This document shows positions 1-7,212 of a stretch of DNA of 64,000 bases, in pieces. The stretch is taken from contig CAYTZH010000026.1 in the NCBI GenBank assembly GCA_964442285.1, forward strand, positions 4,128 to 68,127. The letters are read 5' to 3'. The DNA is from CAYTZH01 sp964442285 (GTDB lineage Bacteria > Myxococcota_A > UBA9160 > JAFDET01). Below the pieces are notes generated by a model, which ran no database searches, was not told the DNA's origin, and was given only the letters and a program-made list of their open reading frames with translations. The translations under genes and the position numbers were made by a program. Position 1 is the stretch's first letter. Every line of letters starts with the position of its first letter.

Positions 1-2
1 TG

Positions 3-719
3 GAGGGGGCCGAGGCGATCCGGGCGGCGGCGGTGAACACCCTGGCTCGCTGCGTCTCCGCAGCCGTGGTCGGCACCGCGAAGCAGACCGCCAATGCGGC
101 GCTGGGCGGCAGCTTCAGCGGTGCGGGGCTCGCCTGGGGCCTGGTCCTCGCCTTCTTCGGGCGACCCGGTCCCGCGGGCTCCTGGTTCTCCGTCCAGGGG
201 CTGGCGAGCGCGACGGGCCTCACCCGCGCGGCGCTGTCGGAGTTCGCCGGGAAGATGTCCAGGGCGCCCGAGGCCCAGAAGACGATCGTCCGGCAGCAGG
301 TGCGGGCGAATGCCGCCGACGCCGTGGCGGCCGCCGTCGACGCGCTGAAGAAGAACGACCGGCGGAGCATGCTGGCCTACGAGCAGGCCGCGCGCCGGCT
401 CGACTACTCGAAGCAGCTTCCCTTCCTGGTCCGCCACATCGACCTCTTCGACGCCCACGGCGTGCTGAAGTCGGACCACGCGGGCTACGCCCGACACGAG
501 GCTGGGTACATCCTCTGGCGCAACATGTACGACTTCCTGGTCGACGCCCCGGAGCAGCTGAAGCAGGCGGAGCAGATGCTGCTCGTGCAGTCGCGGATCG
601 ACCGGATCCTGCTGCGCGCCCGGCGCAAGTGGGACGCGCAGCAGGCGGCCGCCCGACGCGAGAACGAGGCCGCAGCGCGCCGGAACGTGGCGGCCTACCG
701 GGCCCAGCACCCCCACTGA
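3..719 (+). CDS. Hypothetical protein, open at the left edge
   Basis: The reading frame is already open at the first bases of the window, so this is probably the 3' part of a gene; a GTG at 33 is a possible internal or true start. The visible product begins with an Ala-rich stretch and a hydrophobic segment (GAGLAWGLVLAFFG), then turns strongly helical and charged. The last 70 residues are rich in Arg, Ala, Glu and Gln and look like a coiled coil or amphipathic helix. I recognise no family and no catalytic motif. It lies 69 bases upstream of hemJ on the same strand and could precede the pigment genes in one transcript, but nothing ties it functionally to them. Confidence 0.6.
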   Translation, partial: EGAEAIRAAAVNTLARCVSAAVVGTAKQTANAALGGSFSGAGLAWGLVLAFFGRPGPAGSWFSVQGLASATGLTRAALSEFAGKMSRAPEAQKTIVRQQVRANAADAVAAAVDALKKNDRRSMLAYEQAARRLDYSKQLPFLVRHIDLFDAHGVLKSDHAGYARHEAGYILWRNMYDFLVDAPEQLKQAEQMLLVQSRIDRILLRARRKWDAQQAAARRENEAAARRNVAAYRAQHPH

Positions 720-788
720 GCCGTCCGCCGCTGGGGCCGCCCCGGCTCGGGGGTAGCCGCCGCGGCCCAGGCGGGATACACGAGGGCC

Positions 789-1343
789 GTGGACTACTTC
801 ACCGTCAAGGCCCTGCACTTCATCGGACTGATCTCGTGGTACGCGGGGCTGTTCTACATGCCCCGGCTGCTGGTCTACGACGTGGAGGCCAACGAGCGGC
901 CCGCGGCCGAGCGCGACGTGCTGCAGGCGCAGCTCCGGCTGATGGCGCGGCGGCTGTGGCTCGGCATCACCTGGCCGGCGATGGTCCTGACGTTGGTCTT
1001 CGGCCTCTACCTGCTCGTGCTCTACGGGCAGTGGGGCCGACCCTGGGTGCACGCCAAGCTCGCGCTGGTGGCCCTGCTCGTCGCCTACCACGGGGTCATG
1101 GGGCGGCTGCGGAAGCAGCTCGTGGCGGGGACCTGTCGCTGGAGCGCCACCCAGCTCCGGCTCTGGAACGAGGTCGCCACCGTGCACCTGGTGGTGACGG
1201 TGCTCATCGCCTCCCGCAAGGAGTCCGCCTTCCAGGCCTCGCTCTGGCTCGCCGTGCTGGCGGGGGTCGGGGCGCTGGTGGCGGCCGTGCTGATCTACCG
1301 GCGCATCCGCTTGCGGGCCGAGGCGCGGTCCTCGACCCGCTAG
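789..1343 (+). CDS. hemJ: HemJ-type protoporphyrinogen IX oxidase
   Basis: This 184-residue integral membrane protein matches the HemJ family, which oxidises protoporphyrinogen IX to protoporphyrin IX, the branch-point precursor of haem and bacteriochlorophyll. The N-terminus has the family signature KALHFIGLISWYAGLFYMPR, with the conserved His near residue 10. The helix starting HAKLALV contains the conserved His-Ala-Lys. Four hydrophobic segments are visible, and the length is normal or slightly long. GTG at 789 is the chosen start because it places the His in helix 1 at the usual position. A GATACA box lies 8 bases upstream. The gene sits directly upstream of bchE, so it feeds the pigment pathway encoded next door. 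Confidence 0.82.
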   Translation: MDYFTVKALHFIGLISWYAGLFYMPRLLVYDVEANERPAAERDVLQAQLRLMARRLWLGITWPAMVLTLVFGLYLLVLYGQWGRPWVHAKLALVALLVAYHGVMGRLRKQLVAGTCRWSATQLRLWNEVATVHLVVTVLIASRKESAFQASLWLAVLAGVGALVAAVLIYRRIRLRAEARSSTR

Positions 1344-1424
1344 GCCAGCCCGCTCGTTCCCTCCGGGGAGTCTCCTCCGCGTCCGGGCAGGCCCGTCCCG
1401 AAGAGGCCTTTTGCCCTTGATCGC

Positions 1425-1467
1425 TGTCAATAAGTGAGGACAATAGGAGTGTAAAGTCAGCTGGACA
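1425..1467 (+). promoter_or_regulatory. Two candidate PpsR/CrtJ operators upstream of bchE
   Basis: Two exact matches to the pattern TGT-N12-ACA occur at 1425-1442 and 1450-1467, separated by 7 bases, and end 15 bases before the bchE ATG. PpsR/CrtJ, the aerobic repressor of photosynthesis genes in purple bacteria, binds paired palindromes of this type, typically about 8 bases apart. The stretch is noticeably AT-richer than its surroundings. The repressor gene itself is not in the window, so binding is inferred. Confidence 0.6.
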
Positions 1468-1482
1468 GATTCAGGAGGCCCC

Positions 1483-3141
1483 ATGCGCATCGTCCTCGTC
1501 CATCCCAACTATCACTCGGGGGGCGCGGAGATCGCGGGAAGCTGGCCCCCGGCCTGGGCGGCCTACCTCGCCGGCGCGCTGCGGGCGGCCGGCTACGACG
1601 ACGTCCACTTCGTCGACGCCATGACCAACCACCTGGACGACGCGGCCATCGCCGAGCGCCTGCGCGCGCTGGCGCCGGACGTCGTCGGTTGCACGGCGAT
1701 CACCCCCAGCATCTACGCGGCCGAACGCGTGCTCCAGCTGGCCCAGGAGGTCTGTCCGAGCGCCGTGCGTGTCCTGGGCGGCATCCACGCCACCTTCATG
1801 TACAAGCAGGTGCTCTCGGAGGCGCCGTGGGTGGACGTCATCGTGCGCGGCGAAGGCGAGGAGATCCTCGTGGCGCTGATCCGCGCGATCGACGCGGGGC
1901 GCTGGCCCGCCGACCGCAAGGCCATCCGGGGCCTGGCCTTCCGCGACGGCGACGAGATCGTGGCGACCGAGGCCGCTCCCACGGTCCAGAACCTCGACGC
2001 GATCGAGCCCGATTGGTCGCTGCTCGAGTGGTCGAAGTACATCTACGTGCCCCTCGGCGTGCGGGTGGCGATCCCCAACATGGCTCGTGGCTGTCCCTTC
2101 ACCTGCTCCTTCTGCTCCCAGTGGAAGTTCTGGCGCGACTACCGCGTTCGCGACCCGAAGAAGGTCGTGGACGAGATCGAGACCCTGGTGAACGAACACG
2201 GCGTCGGCTTCTTCATCCTGGCCGACGAGGAGCCCACCATCCACCGCAAGAAGTTCGTGGCGTTCTGCGAGGAGCTGATCGCCCGCGGGCTTCCCGACCG
2301 GGTCAAGTGGGGCATCAACACCCGGGTCACGGACATCCTCCGCGACGAGAAGCTGCTTCCCCTCTACCGGCGGGCCGGCCTCGTCCACGTGAGCCTCGGG
2401 ACCGAGGCGGCGGCGCAGCTCCGCCTCGACCGCTTCCACAAGGAGACGAAGATCGAGGACAACCGGCGCGCCATCGAGCTGCTCCGCAACGCCGACATCT
2501 TCATCGAGGCGCAGTTCATCGTCGGGCTCGAGAACGAGACGCGCGAGACCCTGGAGGAGACCTACCAGATGGCGCGCGACTGGAATCCCGACCTGGCGAA
2601 CTGGGCCATGTATACGCCGTGGCCGTTCTCGTCGCTGTTCCAGGATCTCGGGGACAAGGTCGAGGTCTTCGACTTCTCGAAGTACAATTTCGTCACGCCG
2701 ATCATGAAACCGGAGGCGATGGACCGGGCCGAGCTGCTCGATCGGGTGATGCACAACTACCGGCGCTTCTACATGCGCAAGGCCCTGTTCCACTATCCCT
2801 GGCGGGGCACGGGCTTCCGGCGCCGCTATCTGCTCGGCTGCCTCAAGGCCTTCGCCAAGGCCGGCTTCCAGCGCACCTTCTACGACCTGGGCAGGGTCAA
2901 CTACTGGGGACCGCAGTCGAAGAAGAACGTGGACTTCCAGTTCGACACCTCCCGCGTGCTCGCCCCGGCTCAGCTCGACGACTGGGAGGCCCGCGGCGAC
3001 CGGGCGGCCCGCAGCCGCGCGGAGCGCGTGGCGGTGAAGGCGTGCGGGGCAGGGGACCAGCAGCTCCCCGATCAGGAGGTCTCCGGGATGGAGCTCCCGC
3101 TCTCCGATCCGCCGCCGCGCGTCGCGAGGCCCGGCGCATGA
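1483..3141 (+). CDS. bchE: Anaerobic Mg-protoporphyrin IX monomethyl ester cyclase (radical SAM, B12)
   Basis: BchE forms the fifth (isocyclic) ring of bacteriochlorophyll using oxygen from water. The 552-residue product has an N-terminal cobalamin-binding-type domain (about residues 1-140, beginning MRIVLVHPNYHSGGAEIAGSW). A radical SAM core follows, with the cluster motif C204-x3-C208-x2-C211 (CPFTCSFCSQW). The Q-W-K-F-W-R context after the cysteines is typical of BchE rather than other B12 radical SAM enzymes. AGGAGG at 1473-1478 fixes the start. The gene is first in an operon and ends overlapping bchJ by ATGA. Paired TGT-N12-ACA sites just upstream suggest oxygen- or redox-dependent repression. 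No oxygen-dependent AcsF is present in the window. Confidence 0.93.
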   Translation: MRIVLVHPNYHSGGAEIAGSWPPAWAAYLAGALRAAGYDDVHFVDAMTNHLDDAAIAERLRALAPDVVGCTAITPSIYAAERVLQLAQEVCPSAVRVLGGIHATFMYKQVLSEAPWVDVIVRGEGEEILVALIRAIDAGRWPADRKAIRGLAFRDGDEIVATEAAPTVQNLDAIEPDWSLLEWSKYIYVPLGVRVAIPNMARGCPFTCSFCSQWKFWRDYRVRDPKKVVDEIETLVNEHGVGFFILADEEPTIHRKKFVAFCEELIARGLPDRVKWGINTRVTDILRDEKLLPLYRRAGLVHVSLGTEAAAQLRLDRFHKETKIEDNRRAIELLRNADIFIEAQFIVGLENETRETLEETYQMARDWNPDLANWAMYTPWPFSSLFQDLGDKVEVFDFSKYNFVTPIMKPEAMDRAELLDRVMHNYRRFYMRKALFHYPWRGTGFRRRYLLGCLKAFAKAGFQRTFYDLGRVNYWGPQSKKNVDFQFDTSRVLAPAQLDDWEARGDRAARSRAERVAVKACGAGDQQLPDQEVSGMELPLSDPPPRVARPGA

Positions 3142-3806
3142 CGGGGGCAGCGCCGCAGCTCGCTTCGGGCGCGGCTCCGGCCGCGGCCCGAGACCCGGCG
3201 GGGCGTGGCCAGGTGGGTCCCAACGCCATCCTCCAGCTCGGCCACGCGCTGCGCGCGCGCTACGGGGAGGCGGTCGCGCGGGGGGTCTACGCGGCCGCGG
3301 GTGTGCCCGCCCTGCTGGACGATCCGCCGCAGGCCATGGTGGACGAGCGGCAGGCGGCCGCGCTGTACGAGGCGCTCCAGGCGCAGCTGCCGCAGCTCGC
3401 CGCCTCCGCCGTGGCGACGGACGCCGGCACCCGCACCGCCGACTACCTGCTGGCCCATCGCATCCCGCGACCGGTCCACGGCCTGCTGCGCGCGCTGCCG
3501 GCCGCGCTGGCCGCGCGACTGCTGCTCCGGGCCGTCTCCGCCCACGCCTGGACGTTCGCGGGCTCGGGGGCCTTCCGGGCGCGCCCCGGGACGCCGCACG
3601 TGGTCGAGATCGCCGCGAACCCCCTCTGCATGCCCGGCTGCGCCTGGCACGTGGCGGTCTTCGAGCGTCTGTTCCGCGCCCTCGTCACGCCGCGGGCGCG
3701 GGTGCGACACCCGATCTGCTGTCACGCGGGCGCGTCGGTCTGTCGCTTCGAGATCGCCCACCGGCACCTCGAGGCCGCGCCCAGCGCCGTGGAGGGCGCC
3801 CCGTGA
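3138..3806 (+). CDS. bchJ: BchJ-like V4R-domain protein of bacteriochlorophyll synthesis
   Basis: The 222-residue product carries the BchJ arrangement. An N-terminal half begins GPNAILQLGHALRARYG and a C-terminal V4R (4-vinyl reductase) domain runs from about residue 150. The latter shows the family's cysteines in NPLCMPGCAWHVAVFERLF and HPICCHAGASVCRFEI. BchJ was first proposed as a divinyl reductase but is now regarded as an accessory or substrate-handling protein; the true 8-vinyl reductase is probably the BciA encoded two genes downstream. The start ATG overlaps the bchE stop (ATGA), and the stop overlaps the hemN start (GTGA), so translation is coupled in both directions. Confidence 0.85.
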   Translation: MTGAAPQLASGAAPAAARDPAGRGQVGPNAILQLGHALRARYGEAVARGVYAAAGVPALLDDPPQAMVDERQAAALYEALQAQLPQLAASAVATDAGTRTADYLLAHRIPRPVHGLLRALPAALAARLLLRAVSAHAWTFAGSGAFRARPGTPHVVEIAANPLCMPGCAWHVAVFERLFRALVTPRARVRHPICCHAGASVCRFEIAHRHLEAAPSAVEGAP

Positions 3807-3845
3807 GCGCAGCCCCGGAAACCGGCCCCGTGAGCGCAGCCCCGG
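3799..3845 (+). repeat. Duplicated hemN start region (20-bp direct repeat)
   Basis: A 20-base sequence containing the hemN GTG start occurs twice, at 3799-3818 and 3826-3845. The offset of 27 bases keeps both GTG codons (3803 and 3830) in frame. The protein therefore begins with a nine-residue near-repeat, MSAAPETGP followed by VSAAPD. Confidence 0.75.
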
Positions 3846-5185
3846 ACCTCGCCCGCTACGCCACCGCCGCGGTGCCCCGCTACACGAGCTATCCGACCGC
3901 GCCCCACTTCGAGGTCGGCTTCCCGGCCGCCCGCTACCGCGACTGGCTCGGCCGGATCGATCCCGCGCGCCCCGTGTCGCTCTACCTCCATCTGCCCTTC
4001 TGCCGGCAGGTCTGCTGGTACTGCGGCTGCAACATGCGTCTCGTGGCGCGCTACGAGCCCGTCGCGGCCTACGTGGAGACCCTGCTCCGCGAGATCGCCC
4101 TGGTCTGCGACGCCCTGCCCGAGCCGCTCTCGGTGTCCCATCTGCACTGGGGCGGCGGTACGCCGACGGTCCTCGAGCCCGACGATCTCGAGCGCGTGAT
4201 GACGGAGCTGCGCCGGCGCTTCCGCTTCGAGCCCGGAGCGGAGCTCGCGATCGAGGCCGATCCCCGGACCCTCTCCGACGCGATGATCGAGCGCATCGGG
4301 GCGCTCGGCTTCGGCCGCGCGAGCTTCGGGGTGCAGGAGTTCGATCCGACGGTCCAGGCCGCGATCAACCGCGTGCAGCCCCCGGAGGTGGTGGCGCACG
4401 TGGTCGAGGGGCTGCGCGCCGCCGGCGTCCGCGGCATCAACCTCGATCTCATCTACGGACTGCCACACCAGACCACCGAGACCCTGACGCGCTCCCTGGC
4501 GACCTGCCTCGCCATGGCACCCGATCGGGTGGCGCTCTTCGGCTACGCCCACGTGCCGTGGATGGCGAGCAAGCAGCGGCGCATCCCCGAGGACGCGCTC
4601 CCCGGCCCCGAGGCGCGCGCGGCCCAGGCCGCGGCCGCCGCCGACCTGCTCGTCGGCGCGGACTACCAGGCCGTGGGGCTCGACCACTTCGCGCGGCCGG
4701 CGGACGCGCTGGCCGTGGCCGCACGGGCAGGCCGCCTGCACCGCAACTTCCAGGGCTACACCACCGATCGCGCCGAGACCCTGATCGGCCTCGGTGCGAC
4801 CGCCATCGGCCGCACCCGGGAGGGCTACGTCCAGAACGACCCGAGCCTGGCGGGCTGGACCCGCGCCGTCGCCGAGGGAAGCCTCCCCGTGGTGAAGGGT
4901 CGCGCCCTCGACGACGAGGACCGGCTCCGGGGCCACGTGATCGAGCGGATCATGTGCGAGGGGGCCGTCGACCTCGCCGAGGCGGGCCGGCGCTTCGGGC
5001 GCGGGCCCGGCTGGTGGGACGACGCCCTCGAAGGGCTCGCGGAGATGGCCGGGGACGGCCTGCTGTCCCTCGAGGGCGGCTGCCTGCGCCTGTCCGCCCG
5101 CGGCTGGCCGCTGATGCGGGTGGTCGCCGCGGCCTTCGACGTCCATCTCCGACGCGCCCGCGCCCGTCACTCCCTCGCGGTCTGA
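3803..5185 (+). CDS. hemN: Oxygen-independent coproporphyrinogen III dehydrogenase
   Basis: HemN oxidatively decarboxylates coproporphyrinogen III to protoporphyrinogen IX by radical SAM chemistry without oxygen. The 460-residue protein has the N-terminal Y-T-S-Y-P-T-A-P-H motif. The cluster and SAM motif C67-x3-C71-x2-C74-x-C76 (CRQVCWYCGC) shows the fourth cysteine that marks true HemN. GGGTPT, IEADPRT and NLDLIYGLPHQT follow at the expected positions, and the C-terminal winged-helix-like region is complete. It overlaps bchJ by GTGA. A second in-frame GTG at 3830 arises from a local duplication, so the first nine residues may be optional. With hemJ and bchE it makes the local pathway oxygen-independent. 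Confidence 0.92.
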   Translation: MSAAPETGPVSAAPDLARYATAAVPRYTSYPTAPHFEVGFPAARYRDWLGRIDPARPVSLYLHLPFCRQVCWYCGCNMRLVARYEPVAAYVETLLREIALVCDALPEPLSVSHLHWGGGTPTVLEPDDLERVMTELRRRFRFEPGAELAIEADPRTLSDAMIERIGALGFGRASFGVQEFDPTVQAAINRVQPPEVVAHVVEGLRAAGVRGINLDLIYGLPHQTTETLTRSLATCLAMAPDRVALFGYAHVPWMASKQRRIPEDALPGPEARAAQAAAAADLLVGADYQAVGLDHFARPADALAVAARAGRLHRNFQGYTTDRAETLIGLGATAIGRTREGYVQNDPSLAGWTRAVAEGSLPVVKGRALDDEDRLRGHVIERIMCEGAVDLAEAGRRFGRGPGWWDDALEGLAEMAGDGLLSLEGGCLRLSARGWPLMRVVAAAFDVHLRRARARHSLAV

Positions 5186-5190
5186 GCGCC

Positions 5191-6231
5191 GTGGGCCCGC
5201 GCGGCCGGAGCGTGATCGTGGCCGGCGCGACCGGCTACATCGGTCGCCACGTCGTGCGGGAGCTGGTGGCGCGGGGCGAGCGGGTCGTGGCCCTGGCCCG
5301 ACGCCGTGCGGGGGTGGGCGGGGCCGACGACGAGGTCCGCACCCACGCCGCGCTGGCCGGGGCCGAGGTGCGCTTCTGCGAGGTGACCGACCCGGGCGCG
5401 CTGGCGCGCGACGGGCTCCGCGGCGAGCCCGTGGCCGCGGTCGTCTCGTGTCTCGCGACCCGGACCGGCACCGCGGACGACGCCTGGCGCGTCGAGCACC
5501 GGGCCAATCGGCACCTGCTCGAGGCCGCCCGGCGCGCCGGGGCCTCCCGCTTCGTGCTCCTCTCCGCGATCTGCGTGCAGCGCCCGCGGCTCGCCTTCCA
5601 GCACGCGAAGCGGGCCTTCGAGCAGGAGCTCGCGGACTCCGGGCTGGACCACGCGATCGTCCGCCCGACCGCGTTCTTCAAGTCGCTGGCGGGCCAGGTC
5701 GAGGCGGTGAAGCGCGGCCGACCCTTCACGGTGTTCGGCGACGGCGAGCGCACCGCGTGCAAGCCGATCGCCGAGGCGGACCTGGCCCGCTTCCTGGCCG
5801 ACTGCGTCCAGGCGCCCCGGTGCCCGAACACGGTGCTGCCGATCGGCGGCCCGGGGGACGCGATCACGCCGCGCCAGCAGGGCGAGCTGCTCTTCGGGCT
5901 GCTCGGCCGACCCCCGCGCTTCCGTCGCGTGCCCGTGGCGGTGCTCGCCGCCGCCGCCGGCGCGCTCGCCCTCGGCGGCCGGGTCCTTCCCCGCCTCCGG
6001 GACAAGGCCGAGCTCGCCCGGATCGGACGCTACTACGCCACCGAGTCGATGCTCGTCTTCGATCCGGTAGCCGGTCGCTACGACGCCGCGGCCACGCCTT
6101 CGTTCGGGGAGGAGACCCTGCGCGACTTCTACGCCCGGGTGCTCCGCGAGGGCCTGTGCGGCCAGGAGCTCGGCGATCACGCGCTCTTCTCGCCCTCGTC
6201 CCGCGGCTCGCAGGCCTCTCGGGTGACCTGA
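5191..6231 (+). CDS. bciA: Divinyl (proto)chlorophyllide 8-vinyl reductase, BciA type
   Basis: BciA reduces the 8-vinyl group of divinyl chlorophyllide with NADPH. The 346-residue product is an atypical short-chain dehydrogenase with a Rossmann fold starting VIVAGATGYIGRHVVREL (GATGYIG nucleotide motif near residues 11-17). It has the family's VVSCLATRTG and RPTAFFKSLAGQVEAVKRG segments and the FGDGERTACKPIAEADLA region. GTG at 5191, five bases after the hemN stop, is chosen as start; a weaker alternative is the GTG at 5212. The last 55 bases overlap the 3' end of the convergent SRPBCC gene. It is last in the bchE-bchJ-hemN-bciA operon. Confidence 0.87.
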   Translation: MGPRGRSVIVAGATGYIGRHVVRELVARGERVVALARRRAGVGGADDEVRTHAALAGAEVRFCEVTDPGALARDGLRGEPVAAVVSCLATRTGTADDAWRVEHRANRHLLEAARRAGASRFVLLSAICVQRPRLAFQHAKRAFEQELADSGLDHAIVRPTAFFKSLAGQVEAVKRGRPFTVFGDGERTACKPIAEADLARFLADCVQAPRCPNTVLPIGGPGDAITPRQQGELLFGLLGRPPRFRRVPVAVLAAAAGALALGGRVLPRLRDKAELARIGRYYATESMLVFDPVAGRYDAAATPSFGEETLRDFYARVLREGLCGQELGDHALFSPSSRGSQASRVT

Positions 6232-6647
6232 TGCCGGTACGCGAACATGCGTTCGAGGGTCCGGCGCGCGAAGGGCCCCCCGAACGTGCGACCGAGCCAG
6301 CCGAAGGGCAGCTCGTACTCGATCTCGTCGGTGAGCAGGCAGCGCCCGGGTCCCTGGGGCGTGACCCGGTGGTGATGCAGCCAGCGCGCGAAGGGGCCCT
6401 GCAGCATCCGGTCCGCGAACATCCGGCCCGGCTCGTAGGCCACGTGCTCGGCCACGATGGTCTGCCAGAGGGGTCCGAGGCGGACCTGCACCACGACCCG
6501 GGTCCCGACCGCGAGCGAGGTCGGAGGTTGCAGGATCCGCGTCGTCTGCCACGGGGGCTGGAGTCGCTCGAAGGCGTCCGGCTCCTCGTGGAAGCCGAAG
6601 ACCCGCTCGGCGCTCGCCGCGATCAGGCTCTCCTTGACGAATCGCAT
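6177..6647 (-). CDS. SRPBCC-family ligand-binding protein
   Basis: This 156-residue protein has the START/polyketide-cyclase (SRPBCC) pattern. A first strand reads FVKESLIAASAERVFGFH, followed by the short helix pair, and strands in the middle lead to a long C-terminal helix (FARRTLERMFAYRHQV). The L-x-P-P-W-Q-T motif near residue 30 is common in SRPBCC proteins that sit beside oxidoreductases or epimerases. The fold binds hydrophobic ligands; no substrate can be read from sequence. A GGGAG ribosome site precedes the ATG. Its 3' end overlaps bciA on the opposite strand by 55 bases. It lies downstream of def at the end of the antenna gene run, so a pigment-related ligand is possible but unproven. 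Confidence 0.75.
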   Translation of the reverse strand: MRFVKESLIAASAERVFGFHEEPDAFERLQPPWQTTRILQPPTSLAVGTRVVVQVRLGPLWQTIVAEHVAYEPGRMFADRMLQGPFARWLHHHRVTPQGPGRCLLTDEIEYELPFGWLGRTFGGPFARRTLERMFAYRHQVTREACEPRDEGEKSA

Positions 6648-6695
6648 GCGGTTCTCCCGTTCCGGGCGGCAGCCGTCCGCCCGGCGGAGGCGGCG

Positions 6696-7202
6696 CTAGG
6701 CGGCGGCGCGGCGCCGCCGCCGAGCGGCGAGGGCGGCGCGCACCCGGAGGCGCCGGAACAGGGAGAGGCGCTCGACGAAGAGGCGGCCCTCCAGATGGTC
6801 CAGCTCGTGCTGCAGGCAGACCGCGGCCATGTCCTCCAGGTCGCGCTCGAAGGGCTCGCCGGAGAGGGTCTGGGCCCGGATCCGGATCCGCGTGGCGCGC
6901 AGCACGAGGCCGACGATGCCCGGCAGCGAGGCGCAGCCCTCCTCGACCCAGGCCGGCCGGGCGTCGCGCAGGATCTCCGGGTTCACGAAGGTCTGCGGCT
7001 CCCGCCCCGCGCCCTCCGGGTCGATGACCAGCACGGCGCGGCGATCGTCGATCTGGGGTGCGGCGAGCCCCAGCGCGCGCTCCGCGCGCAGGGTCTCGAC
7101 GAGGTCATCCGCGAGGGCGCCCAGCGACGGATCGAAGTCGATCACGGGCTGCGCGCGGAGGCGGAGGCGCGGGTCGGGGTACTCGAGGATCGCGCGGCGC
7201 AT
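6696..7202 (-). CDS. def: Peptide deformylase
   Basis: Peptide deformylase removes the N-formyl group from nascent proteins using a metal ion. The 168-residue product contains all three family motifs: motif 1 as LGLAAPQI (about residues 44-51), motif 2 as EEGCASLPG with the metal-binding Cys, and motif 3 as HELDHLEG with the HExxH pair. The start is placed at MRRAILEYPDPRL, which matches the usual N-terminus; upstream in-frame codons belong to lhaA. The C-terminus ends in an Arg/Ala-rich helix (RAALAARRRRRAAA), an uncommon basic tail. It follows lhaA by ten bases and so may be co-transcribed with the antenna genes. That is unusual company, and it could be one of several deformylases in the genome. 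Confidence 0.88.
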   Translation of the reverse strand: MRRAILEYPDPRLRLRAQPVIDFDPSLGALADDLVETLRAERALGLAAPQIDDRRAVLVIDPEGAGREPQTFVNPEILRDARPAWVEEGCASLPGIVGLVLRATRIRIRAQTLSGEPFERDLEDMAAVCLQHELDHLEGRLFVERLSLFRRLRVRAALAARRRRRAAA

Positions 7203-7212
7203 GGGGCGTTTC

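Noticed and set aside
1471..2793. A 440-codon open frame antisense to bchE
   Set aside because: It mirrors bchE in a GC-rich genome, has no ribosome site, and shows the usual shadow composition (His/Asp/Arg/Leu rich).
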